Below, in pieces: positions 26,521-36,776 of a stretch of DNA of 64,000 bases. The stretch lies in assembly GCA_945862385.1 (NCBI GenBank), contig CAMAXV010000001.1, positions 186,001-250,000 on the forward strand. The letters run 5' to 3'. The translations under genes and the position numbers were made by a program. The notes under the pieces were generated by a model. It made no database searches, was not told the DNA's origin, and was given only the letters and a program-made list of their open reading frames with translations. Origin of the DNA: Chitinophaga pinensis. GTDB taxonomy: Bacteria > Bacteroidota > Bacteroidia > Chitinophagales > Chitinophagaceae. Position 1 is the first letter of the stretch. Every line of letters starts with the position of its first letter.

Positions 26521-27732
26521 ATGAACCCACAACCTACCCCCAAAAACGGTCTTCTCATCCTCATACTTGGCTTATTAACCGCCATCGGCCCACTTTCCAT
26601 AGACATGTACCTACCCGGTTTCAGCGTTATTGCTGCCGACCTGAATACCTCGATTGAAATGGTTGGCTATTCGCTTTCCAGTTTTTTTGTGGGCATTTGC
26701 GTCGGACAACTGCTTTCCGGTCCGCTGCTTGACCGGTTCGGACGAAAAAAGCCATTATACGCTGGACTGGTCATTTATATCCTAGCTTCAGTTGGATGTG
26801 GACTCTCTGACTCCGTTGAGATGCTGATTGGATTCAGATTCCTGCAGGCACTTGGCGGCTGTGTGGGCATGGTGGCACCGAGTGCGGTGGTGCGTGATAG
26901 CTTTCCGGTTGAACAGAGCGCCCGCGTTTTCTCCATGCTGATCCTCATTTTAGGAGTATCTCCAATCCTTGCTCCTACACTGGGTGGTTTCATTGTTACT
27001 GGCTGGGGATGGAAACCTGTATTCTTTGTACTTGCGGGGATTACCCTCTTGATTCTCATCACAGTTATCGTTGCACTTCCAGAAACAAAACAGCCTGACC
27101 CAAACTATTCATTGCACCCCAAAGCTATTCTGGGTAACTTTTTTGAAGTCATCAAAAACCGCCAGTTCATGACCTATGCTATGGCTGGAAACACGGTCTC
27201 CGCCGGACTCTTCGCCTACCTGGCAGGCTCACCTTTTGTATTCATGGAAATGCATGGAGTCAGTCAACAGGCCTATGGATGGATATTCGGACTCATTGCG
27301 GCAGGACTCATCACTGCCAGCCAGATCAATAACCTCATCCTGAAAAAACACAAAAGCGAACGTATTCTCCGAACCGTTATCACCGTTCAGGTGATATTGG
27401 GTATCATCATGTGGACAGGCTCCTGGCTTCAAATCTTCAACCTTTACTCGCTGATTATCATCATGATGCTTTTCCTGAGCTGTCAGGGTTTCATCTTCCC
27501 CAACGCCGCAGCCATGGCGATGGCACCATTTACCCGGCATGCAGGAAGTGCTGCAGCACTGATGGGAGCTATCCAAATGGCACTGGGTGCATTTGCATCT
27601 GCCTTGGTTGGTATCTTTTTCAATGAAACCATCATGCCCATGGTTTCCATTATGGTTGTTTTTTGCCTGTCCGGATTTACATTGCTCGTCATAGGACAGA
27701 ACAATCTGAAAAAGCAAGATGCATTGGCTTAA
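26521..27732 (+). CDS. Bcr/CflA family MFS drug efflux transporter
   Basis: A 403-residue inner-membrane transporter with twelve predicted helices. GPLSIDMYLPGFSVIAADL in the first helix is the Bcr/CflA signature, and GPLLDRFGRKKPLYAG is the MFS loop 2-3 motif. GVSPILAPTLGGFIV matches the drug:proton antiporter motif in helix 5. Members export drugs such as bicyclomycin or chloramphenicol, and some export cysteine. The ATG at 26521 follows a likely -7 element (TTACTTTG) and opens directly on the first helix region. The upstream gene is divergent. Confidence 0.88.
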   Translation: MNPQPTPKNGLLILILGLLTAIGPLSIDMYLPGFSVIAADLNTSIEMVGYSLSSFFVGICVGQLLSGPLLDRFGRKKPLYAGLVIYILASVGCGLSDSVEMLIGFRFLQALGGCVGMVAPSAVVRDSFPVEQSARVFSMLILILGVSPILAPTLGGFIVTGWGWKPVFFVLAGITLLILITVIVALPETKQPDPNYSLHPKAILGNFFEVIKNRQFMTYAMAGNTVSAGLFAYLAGSPFVFMEMHGVSQQAYGWIFGLIAAGLITASQINNLILKKHKSERILRTVITVQVILGIIMWTGSWLQIFNLYSLIIIMMLFLSCQGFIFPNAAAMAMAPFTRHAGSAAALMGAIQMALGAFASALVGIFFNETIMPMVSIMVVFCLSGFTLLVIGQNNLKKQDALA

Positions 27733-27848
27733 TCAAAGTATTGGTTTATCAAACTGAATTTATTCAACTATAACCATACTACACTTATTCATTATCTGAG
27801 ACATAGCATCATCATCTAATACATACTTCATCCTTTGATGAACACAAA

Positions 27849-27881
27849 AAAGCCCCCCGAAGTCTCGGGGGGCTTTGCTAT
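27849..27881 (-). terminator. Terminator of katG
   Basis: A 12-bp perfect stem (AAAGCCCCCCGA with its complement) and 4-nt loop lie just past the katG stop. A T-run follows on the minus strand, and a weaker T-run on the plus strand could serve the transporter gene. Confidence 0.85.
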
Positions 27882-27896
27882 TTTAAAACAAGTCTT

Positions 27897-30134
<2,238 letters not shown>

Positions 30135-30158
30135 TTAAAGTAGAAACCTGTGTAATTG

Positions 30159-30203
30159 CAAAGTAAAACGATAAGGGTAGGCGTAAGAGTGGTTGCAAAA
30201 TTA
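30159..30203 (-). promoter_or_regulatory. Two candidate -7 elements upstream of katG
   Basis: Read on the minus strand, TAATTTTG (30203-30196) matches TAnnTTTG fully, and TTACTTTG (30166-30159) misses at one position. Either could drive katG, with leaders of roughly 80 or 45 nt. No peroxide-regulator box was recognised. Confidence 0.45.
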
Positions 30204-30335
30204 CGCCATAAACTTGATTTTTACTTTCGCAAAAAGGAATTTGACTACTTGGATACTATTTGAAAGAATTGGTTAAACACCCTTTGAAATAAATTGTTTG
30301 TTTGTTTAATAAATCAGCAATTTGTTGATTATGGG

Positions 30336-31091
30336 TTAAACAGAATTAAGAGGAAACAATTGCACAATATAATAAAGTATTGAAGGACACAATAAACAAG
30401 CCAGTCCTGTGTAAAAGGTAGCTGTCAATGCACCATATGGAACGAGTTTGGGATCGGTTGCTGCAAGTCCTGCAGCCACACCGCTCGTTGTACCTATCAT
30501 CCCACCATAAATCATGGCCGTACGGGGATTGTTTAGGCCGATATGTTTGGCAACTATGGGTGTCAATATCGTAACCAGTACCGACTTTACCACCCCTATA
30601 GCAATACTGATGGCAATTACATCAGAGCTGGCACCAATAGCATTGCCGGTTACTGGTCCAACAATAAACGTACAAGCACCGGCTCCAATGGTTACCATAC
30701 TCTTAAGGTCGGTATATCCCATCAGGTATCCAATAATTGCACCCATGAAAAAAGCAGCTGATATTCCTATCAGTAAAGACAAAATGCCCACCGAACCTGC
30801 TTTCCTGATTTCTGTGAAACTGGCGCCCATAGCTGTGGAAACAATTGAAAAATCCCGCATCATGGCGCCGCCCAACAAGGCCATGCCGGATAACACTGGA
30901 AAATCCGCAATACCCTTTTTACCTCCGAAGTAAGCCAGCACCAGTCCGATTGTAATGGCGATAGCCGCCCCTGGAATTTTGCCCCTGGTCAGTTTTTTTG
31001 AAATCAGAAAGGATATCACCATGATGATGCCCACAAACAAGAAGGCCACAATGAGCTCATTCTTCAGTAGCAATTGCTCAATTTTTTCCAT
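30336..31091 (-). CDS. madM: Malonate transporter subunit MadM
   Basis: A 251-residue membrane protein of the MadM family, the larger subunit of the sodium-dependent malonate transporter MadLM. Family features include GKIPGAAIAITIGLVLAYFGGKKGIADFP near the start, MALLGGAMMRDFSIVSTAMGA, and GAGACTFIVGPVTGNAIGASSDVIA in the middle. About eight hydrophobic helices are visible. It follows madL by 9 bp and is the last gene of a four-gene operon with the malonyl-CoA synthetase gene, which supports malonate as the substrate. Confidence 0.9.
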   Translation of the reverse strand: MEKIEQLLLKNELIVAFLFVGIIMVISFLISKKLTRGKIPGAAIAITIGLVLAYFGGKKGIADFPVLSGMALLGGAMMRDFSIVSTAMGASFTEIRKAGSVGILSLLIGISAAFFMGAIIGYLMGYTDLKSMVTIGAGACTFIVGPVTGNAIGASSDVIAISIAIGVVKSVLVTILTPIVAKHIGLNNPRTAMIYGGMIGTTSGVAAGLAATDPKLVPYGALTATFYTGLACLLCPSILYYIVQLFPLNSV

Positions 31092-31100
31092 GCTTTTGAT

Positions 31101-31469
31101 TTAATCCTCTTTGGGTACTGCAAACCATTTAGACAATAACGGTATGAGCGCAAAACAAAAAAGTGTTCCTACAATACCCACCACCAACGCCACCCAGCCT
31201 CCGGTGAGAGCAGCCTGTACATTTTGGATAGACGACATGGCCACAACCACCGGTATATACATGCCACTCCAGAAATAAATACCAGACTCCGATTCTGTAT
31301 CAATCCACTGCTTCCGCTTCATGAAATCACCCAAGAGTATCAAAAACAACATGCCAAACCCCACTCCGCCAATATTGCCGTCGAATGCGAAAACATATCC
31401 CAACGCTTCTCCCAGGAGTTGTCCACTCAGGTAACAGGCCGCAAGCACGGCTACGCCATAAATTTTCAT
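31101..31469 (-). CDS. madL: Malonate transporter subunit MadL
   Basis: A 122-residue membrane protein with four hydrophobic helices, the usual size for MadL, the small partner of MadM. GDFMKRKQW and SGIYFWSGMYIPVVVAMSSIQNV are characteristic family stretches. The ATG at 31469 overlaps the synthetase stop as ATGA, so translation of the two is coupled. Both subunits are needed for malonate uptake in systems that have been studied. Confidence 0.9.
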   Translation of the reverse strand: MKIYGVAVLAACYLSGQLLGEALGYVFAFDGNIGGVGFGMLFLILLGDFMKRKQWIDTESESGIYFWSGMYIPVVVAMSSIQNVQAALTGGWVALVVGIVGTLFCFALIPLLSKWFAVPKED

Positions 31470-32947
31470 GATTCCTGATTTGTGTTAAAAAGTGGTTTGA
31501 CTTCATTTTTTACCACTTTGCCCATGGCATTGCGGGGCAACTCATCCACTACAATATATTTTTTGGGTGTTTTATAGGCGGCCATCAATCCCCTTATCCA
31601 GGTATTCACAGCTTCCAGATCCACATCATGTTTAATTACCAATGCTGCCATCACCTTTTCTCCCCATTCATCATCAGGTATACCTACCACAGCAACATCT
31701 GCGATACCGGGATAAGTGCGGAGAACTTCTTCAATTTCCAGTGCGGATAATTTATAACCGCCTGATTTGATGATGTCTACTGAACTGCGACCTGTAATCC
31801 GGTAGTATCCATCTTCTACCACAGCCATATCCCCTGTTTTGAACCAACCCTCAGTGGTAAACGCTTCTTCTGTCTGTTCAGGGCGGCGCCAGTATTGCCG
31901 GAAAACATTTCTTCCCCGCACATGAATCTCTCCCATGGTTCCTGAAGGAACAGGTTGTTCCTCTTCATCCACGAGGCGCACCTCCACTCCGGATAGTTGC
32001 TCACCAATATATCCGGGCCTGCGCTCTCCTTCATATGGATTACTGATGGCCATCCCAATCTCAGTCATTCCGTACCTTTCAAGGAGGGTATGTCCACTGA
32101 TGTGCTGCCATTTTTCCATGGTGGTCACGGGCAATGCCGCTGAACCGCAAACCATTAATCGAAATTGTTGCATCGCAGCAGTAAGCGCTTCCTGTTCCAT
32201 TTGAGCCAAACTTTCCCAATAGGCTATAAGCTTGTAATAAATTGTGGGAACCGCCATAAAAAGCGTCAGACCATCTTCCACAAATGACCTGAACAGTTCT
32301 TTTGGAGAAAACTGCGGCAGGAAACTGAGCCTGGCTCCTGCATAAAGGGCGCATCCCACCACATTCACCACACCATGCACATGGTGCAGGGGTAGTACGC
32401 AAATAATATGATCTGATGAAGTCCACTGCCAGGCAGTGATGAGATGCTCCATCTGGGCGTTGAGATTATCATGAGTCAGCACCACTCCCTTGGGGTTACT
32501 GGTTGTGCCGCTGGTATACAACATCAAGGCAGGGTGCTCAGGAGTAACAATTGGCAATTCCACAATTTCAGGTAAGCTACATTCACCAACCACGTGCAGT
32601 AAGATACCTGCTGCCACACAATAATCCCGCAACAGGGGCGCATATTCAGATGATACCACCACCTGGCTAACTTGTGCATCTTCGAGCACATATACTAATG
32701 ATGGAAGGGGATATGTCAGACACAATGGCACAGCCATCGCACCGGTCCTCCAGATTCCCCATTGAACAGCCACATAATCAAAACCGGGATTGACCATGAA
32801 GGCAATTTGTCCGGGTGCGCTTGTTTCCTGCAAAAATAAGGCTGACCATTCCCTGGAACGGGATTCGAGTTCTATATAGGAATAATGCTGACCTCCTGAG
32901 CATATTGCTGTCCGGTCTGCATATGCTAAAGCATTTTTCCAGATCAT
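31466..32947 (-). CDS. matB: Malonyl-CoA synthetase-like acyl-CoA ligase (MatB type)
   Basis: A 493-residue ANL-superfamily ligase. The ATP-binding loop LMLYTSGTTSNPKGV (about 155-170), LERYGMTEIGM, the hinge region GYYRITGRSSVDIIKSGGYKLSALEIEE and the C-terminal catalytic Lys in PRNAMGKVVKNE are all present. MatB enzymes make malonyl-CoA from malonate, ATP and CoA, and the following madLM genes favour this substrate over fatty acids. The start ATG overlaps the upstream DUF1080 stop (ATGA) and the stop overlaps the madL start. No malonyl-CoA decarboxylase gene follows, so the product probably feeds fatty-acid or polyketide synthesis, or decarboxylation is encoded elsewhere. Confidence 0.87.
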   Translation of the reverse strand: MIWKNALAYADRTAICSGGQHYSYIELESRSREWSALFLQETSAPGQIAFMVNPGFDYVAVQWGIWRTGAMAVPLCLTYPLPSLVYVLEDAQVSQVVVSSEYAPLLRDYCVAAGILLHVVGECSLPEIVELPIVTPEHPALMLYTSGTTSNPKGVVLTHDNLNAQMEHLITAWQWTSSDHIICVLPLHHVHGVVNVVGCALYAGARLSFLPQFSPKELFRSFVEDGLTLFMAVPTIYYKLIAYWESLAQMEQEALTAAMQQFRLMVCGSAALPVTTMEKWQHISGHTLLERYGMTEIGMAISNPYEGERRPGYIGEQLSGVEVRLVDEEEQPVPSGTMGEIHVRGRNVFRQYWRRPEQTEEAFTTEGWFKTGDMAVVEDGYYRITGRSSVDIIKSGGYKLSALEIEEVLRTYPGIADVAVVGIPDDEWGEKVMAALVIKHDVDLEAVNTWIRGLMAAYKTPKKYIVVDELPRNAMGKVVKNEVKPLFNTNQES

Positions 32948-33531
32948 AATTCTGCCAACCTGATGTTGCGGTAGCTGATGCTCATCTCATTGCCGGGATG
33001 CAATTGGAGTCCGACCGGACCTTCAGCAACCATGTTCTCTGATGCATAAGTCATTACTTCTTGCCCGTTCAGCCACACGGTATAACGCTTACCAGTTACC
33101 TTCACTTTCATGGTGTTCCAATCTTTCAACCGGAGAATATCTTTCACCTTTGCCTCAACGGGATACCCCTTTTTGGGAATATAGGGTGAAGCTGTTAGGT
33201 CGCGTTTGAGAGAACCTGAAATGCCAATTTGAATCTGGTCGTTTTCAGAGCGTAAAAAAATCCCTGAATCAACCACGCCATCTCCCATGAGGAAGTCGGC
33301 CTGAATGATGAAATCCTTGTATTTCTTCTCTGTCCATAAAATACTGCCTTTCTTTTCAGGCGTACTTTTAACAAACAAAATCCCCTTGCCTGCCGTCCAC
33401 CACACATTATTCGGTGGTGCAACCCATCCCTTCAGGTTCTTTCCGTTGAAGATTTTTTTGAGTTTAGGCTGATGATCGGGAGTAAAAGCCAATAGCAAAC
33501 AAAGCAGAAAAATGGCAAGCAACTGTTTCAT
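32944..33531 (-). CDS. DUF1080 (3-keto-disaccharide hydrolase fold) secreted protein
   Basis: A 195-residue protein with a signal peptide (MKQLLAIFLLCLLLAFTP). KKIFNGKNLKGWV followed by a jelly-roll pattern (DFLMGDGVVDSGIFLRSEN, WNTMKVKVTGKRYTVWLNGQEV, GPVGLQLHPGNEMSISYRNIRL) defines DUF1080, a concanavalin-like fold that includes 3-keto-glucoside hydrolases. It is the first gene of the malonate operon and its stop overlaps the matB start by ATGA. A sugar-related secreted protein in front of malonate genes is unexpected; the link may be a malonylated glycoside, which is speculation. Confidence 0.85.
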   Translation of the reverse strand: MKQLLAIFLLCLLLAFTPDHQPKLKKIFNGKNLKGWVAPPNNVWWTAGKGILFVKSTPEKKGSILWTEKKYKDFIIQADFLMGDGVVDSGIFLRSENDQIQIGISGSLKRDLTASPYIPKKGYPVEAKVKDILRLKDWNTMKVKVTGKRYTVWLNGQEVMTYASENMVAEGPVGLQLHPGNEMSISYRNIRLAEL

Positions 33532-33619
33532 GTACTGAAAATATGAATTTTCAGTAACTTGTACGTTTCAAATCAGCTTTCTCCTGAAAGAAACAGAACA
33601 GATTTCAGAAACAAACATA

Positions 33620-35323
33620 TTGAGAACAGACCCGGTGAAGCAAGAAAGAAATAGCATCTTACTGACTACCCTCAACGCCAAGTACATCCACATGAACCTG
33701 GCCATAAGACTGCTTTATGAACTGAACCAGGCTGATGAACGTCTGCATTGGAAGGAGTTCGTTATCAAGGAAGATCCGGAACTTATCGCCTCCTATTGTG
33801 CAAATTATGAGGTGGTCTGTTTCAGTTGCTATATCTGGAACATCACCCAAACGCTGACGGTCATCGAAAAAATCAAGGCAATCAGTCCGGATACAAAAAT
33901 CCTGCTTGGCGGACCGGAAGTGACTTACGACTGGCAGGCCATGATGGAAAATCCTTTCGTTGATTTCATCATCACAGGTGAAGGGGAAATCCCCTTTGCT
34001 GAATTCCTGAAAGCCTATCCGCATAACTTACACAAGATCAATAACCTGACCAGCAGGTATCAGGGTGAAGTGGTTTACCAGCACCATGGCGCTAATTTCG
34101 ATCTTGAACATTACGCCTCCACAAACCCTTATCAACACGATGACCCTGCAACCCTGGTCAACAGGGTATTATACATCGAAACCTCCAGGGGTTGTCCGTA
34201 TAAGTGTGAATTCTGTCTGGCCAGCCTCGATAACCGGGTGCGTTACCTACCGATGGATCAGATCAAAAGCAACCTGCGCTACCTGATGGAGCATGGTAAA
34301 GTAATCAAGTTCCTCGACCGAACCTTCAACGTAAAAAAGGATTTTACGCTGGATATCTTTCAATTTATACTGGATCATGCTAAACCCGGACAGGTTTTCC
34401 AGTTCGAGATTACTGCTGATATTTTGCATCCTGCTATCATGCAGTTCATCAAGGAAAAAGTTCCAAAAGGACTATTCCGCTTTGAAATAGGTATCCAGAC
34501 GGTGAACAAAAAAGCGAACCTGGAAGTGAGCCGCAAACAGGACTTCGAAAAAACCAAAGGGGTCATCCTCGAGCTGAAAGACCATGTGGAAATGCACCTG
34601 GACCTTATTGTGGGACTTCCCCTGGATTACTGGGAGGATGTGAAGTTCAGCTTTGAATCCGTCTTCAAACTCTTTCCACCAGAACTGCAGTTGGGTTTTC
34701 TGAAATTCCTGAAGGGAACGCCGGTTCGGGAGAAATATGCTGATCATGGGTATGAATTTGATGAGATTGCACCTTATCAGATTATCCGCAGCAATTACCT
34801 CTCTGAACAGGAACTCCGTGAAATCACCCTGCTTGAACATGCGCTGGAAATATACTGGAACAAACCCCGACTCAAAAACACACTGCAGTACGTAACATTA
34901 CAATACAGCATCTTCGATTTCCTTTGGCACCTGGGCCGATACTTTGAACAACAACACGGCTCCTTTATCGGCTTCACCCTCGACCAGATTTATGCCATTG
35001 CCGCCGGGTTTATGGCTGAACAATATCAGGATGATCCCATCTTGAAAGAACTGCTCGCCATCGATTATTGGCAACAACACAAAATCAAACCGGCAAAAGG
35101 CTATTTACCGGAACTGGATAAAAAAGAAAAGTTCGGGCTGCTTGATGCGCAGAAACTGCCTCACCATAAATTCCGATATGCTGTGGCTCCACTCAGTTTT
35201 GATTTCGATTTGTGGGAAAAGGAAAATACCATCATCCACAAACAGTCGCTGTTGGTGATGGAGTTTACCGGACAAACCAGGCCAAGGATATTGACTCCTT
35301 TGGTTCAAACAGCTAGTTTATAA
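33620..35323 (+). CDS. B12-binding radical SAM protein (DUF4080)
   Basis: A 567-residue protein. The N-terminal 150 residues form a cobalamin-binding Rossmann-like domain (SILLTTLNAKYIHMNLAIR, ILLGGPEVTY). The radical SAM cluster motif C192-PYK-C196-EF-C199 follows, and the C-terminal part matches DUF4080. No ATG is available before the conserved ILLTTLN start; TTG at 33620 or GTG at 33635 must be used, and the frame is closed upstream by a stop at 33536. Family members are uncharacterised and probably do cobalamin-dependent methylation or rearrangement. The 3' end overlaps the convergent DUF2490 gene by 11 bp. Confidence 0.85.
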   Translation: MRTDPVKQERNSILLTTLNAKYIHMNLAIRLLYELNQADERLHWKEFVIKEDPELIASYCANYEVVCFSCYIWNITQTLTVIEKIKAISPDTKILLGGPEVTYDWQAMMENPFVDFIITGEGEIPFAEFLKAYPHNLHKINNLTSRYQGEVVYQHHGANFDLEHYASTNPYQHDDPATLVNRVLYIETSRGCPYKCEFCLASLDNRVRYLPMDQIKSNLRYLMEHGKVIKFLDRTFNVKKDFTLDIFQFILDHAKPGQVFQFEITADILHPAIMQFIKEKVPKGLFRFEIGIQTVNKKANLEVSRKQDFEKTKGVILELKDHVEMHLDLIVGLPLDYWEDVKFSFESVFKLFPPELQLGFLKFLKGTPVREKYADHGYEFDEIAPYQIIRSNYLSEQELREITLLEHALEIYWNKPRLKNTLQYVTLQYSIFDFLWHLGRYFEQQHGSFIGFTLDQIYAIAAGFMAEQYQDDPILKELLAIDYWQQHKIKPAKGYLPELDKKEKFGLLDAQKLPHHKFRYAVAPLSFDFDLWEKENTIIHKQSLLVMEFTGQTRPRILTPLVQTASL

Positions 35324-35963
35324 TATTTTGCTGAAAACCCACGTGCAGGAGATTCAAATTCCCTGATGGTTGCTGAAGCCAGGTATTGCCAAGATTAATG
35401 ACCTGTTGCTTTCCCGTCCGGATATACACAAACGCTCCAATCCTGTTTTGATTCAAAAGCCATTCACCTTGCTGACGTTGAACCATGATTTCATCATATA
35501 CCTGAAGATCAATTTTAGGATGAAGAGTCTGAATGAAAGCTGTCCTGTACCTCAAACGATGAGCCGTATAAGCCTCAGTTTTTGAGTTGGCATTGAACCA
35601 ACGGTGGTCGATTCGTATCCGTTGTACCCATCGCAGTTTGTTCCATTGATCCTGTCTAACTGCTTCCTCCCAGATCCTGTTTTCTGCACTGAAAGCGGGC
35701 TTTTCTTTATCGACCCTAGCATTAAAAAGCGCATATCCCGCAGCAACATTCCAATGTTCATTGAAATAATGGCGTGCACCCGTTCTGTAAAACCACAGTG
35801 TTGCCTTCAAGCTGGAACCAATCGTTCTATAACCTGCGTCCTGATTCCATTCCCAGTTTTTTTTGCGCATGCCAAGCTGACCTGCAAACCAGATGCTCGA
35901 TGATTGCGCATGAATCATCCCAGAAATAAACAAACAAAAAAAAGCCGCGCGAATTTTTCTCAC
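35313..35963 (-). CDS. DUF2490 outer-membrane-like protein
   Basis: A 216-residue protein with a signal peptide (MRKIRAAFFCLFISGMIHAQ) and alternating strands (SIWFAGQLGMRKKNWEWNQDAGYR, FYRTGARHYFNEHWNVAAGYALF), as in DUF2490, a small predicted beta-barrel family of unknown role. The start codon is GTG at 35963: an in-frame stop upstream leaves no ATG. A GCCGCG/CGCGGC hairpin (35944-35968) covers the start codon and could hold back translation. A likely -7 element lies about 6 bp upstream on the minus strand, so the leader would be very short. Confidence 0.75.
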   Translation of the reverse strand: MRKIRAAFFCLFISGMIHAQSSSIWFAGQLGMRKKNWEWNQDAGYRTIGSSLKATLWFYRTGARHYFNEHWNVAAGYALFNARVDKEKPAFSAENRIWEEAVRQDQWNKLRWVQRIRIDHRWFNANSKTEAYTAHRLRYRTAFIQTLHPKIDLQVYDEIMVQRQQGEWLLNQNRIGAFVYIRTGKQQVINLGNTWLQQPSGNLNLLHVGFQQNIIN

Positions 35964-36006
35964 GCGGCAAATATCTTAAATCTCATAATTGTATTTCAGA
36001 AATGAA

Positions 36007-36198
36007 TTAGAAAAGTTCTTTCTTAATTTCTGGTGGTGCTTTAAATTCAGTCCCATCTGGCAATCCAATCCTTTCTAATAACTCAATTGCCTCTTTTTTC
36101 TTTTTTTTAAACAATGGATCATTTAAGACCAATTTTGCTATTTCTTCTTTTGAAAGTTTAAGAAAACTTCTTGAATTATTTGGTTTATTTTTTTCCAT
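36007..36198 (-). CDS. Small charged hypothetical protein, partner of the DUF6934-like gene
   Basis: A 63-residue protein rich in Lys and Glu (KLSKEEIAKLVLNDPLFKKKKKEAIELLERIGL), probably mostly helical, with no signal peptide. It starts 14 bp after the upstream gene's stop and has the same low GC content, so the pair is co-transcribed and probably co-inherited. No family was recognised with confidence. An antitoxin-like or chaperone-like role for the upstream protein is possible but unsupported. Confidence 0.65.
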   Translation of the reverse strand: MEKNKPNNSRSFLKLSKEEIAKLVLNDPLFKKKKKEAIELLERIGLPDGTEFKAPPEIKKELF

Positions 36199-36212
36199 AC
36201 TGCTATATAAAT

Positions 36213-36653
36213 TTACTGAATTCTTTTAAAATAAAAAGAATCATAAGCTCTATTGGAACTGAATTTTTCCCAACTACCATTGTGGGCGCCATAAATTTTG
36301 AATTCATTTTGTATAAGCTCAAAATAGAGTGATATAATAATTCTGAATAATCTGTTTCTTGATTTCGTGGCTCCAATCAATAATATGATTGAATCGTGTT
36401 GATAGTTAGTAAAATCAATAATGATATGAGCAAGCGTTGAAAATACCTTTGTAGTATCATTATTTCTTGTTCTGGTATAAACATCAATTTTTTCAGTTCT
36501 ATAATTATAAACTCCAAACGAAATATTATAATAATTAAATCCAATCAACTGAAAATGGACCATCATCTCAATAGTCTGAAAATCACCTGAACTTGAAAAC
36601 CTATAAATTGAGTTTTCCCTATCAGTTAAGAATTCATAATATTCCAAATACAT
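36213..36653 (-). CDS. DUF6934-like hypothetical protein
   Basis: A 146-residue cytoplasmic protein. MVHFQLIGFNYYNISFGVYNYRTEKIDVYTRTRNNDTTKVFSTLAHIIIDF, then ILLIGATKSRNRLFRIII and a C-terminal SFYFKRIQ, resemble the Bacteroidota family DUF6934; this assignment is from memory of the pattern, without a search. Function is unknown. It precedes a small charged gene by 14 bp. The pair is clearly AT-richer than the flanking genes, which points to horizontal acquisition. Confidence 0.6.
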   Translation of the reverse strand: MYLEYYEFLTDRENSIYRFSSSGDFQTIEMMVHFQLIGFNYYNISFGVYNYRTEKIDVYTRTRNNDTTKVFSTLAHIIIDFTNYQHDSIILLIGATKSRNRLFRIIISLYFELIQNEFKIYGAHNGSWEKFSSNRAYDSFYFKRIQ

Positions 36654-36731
36654 GTTGCAAACTAAATCTCAGCCTGAAGTTTTTAATGATGTTTAAACGA
36701 TTTTAAATTGTTTTTTCATCATTGAATAAAC

Positions 36732-36762
36732 AAAAAAGCCCCGCTAATGCAGGGCTTTTGAA
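36732..36762 (-). terminator. Terminator of the Gfo/Idh gene
   Basis: AAAAGCCC (36734-36741) pairs with GGGCTTTT (36752-36759), with an inner GC pair and one mismatch; a T-rich run follows on the minus strand 15 bp past the stop. Confidence 0.75.
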
Positions 36763-36776
36763 GTGAAACGTTAAAT

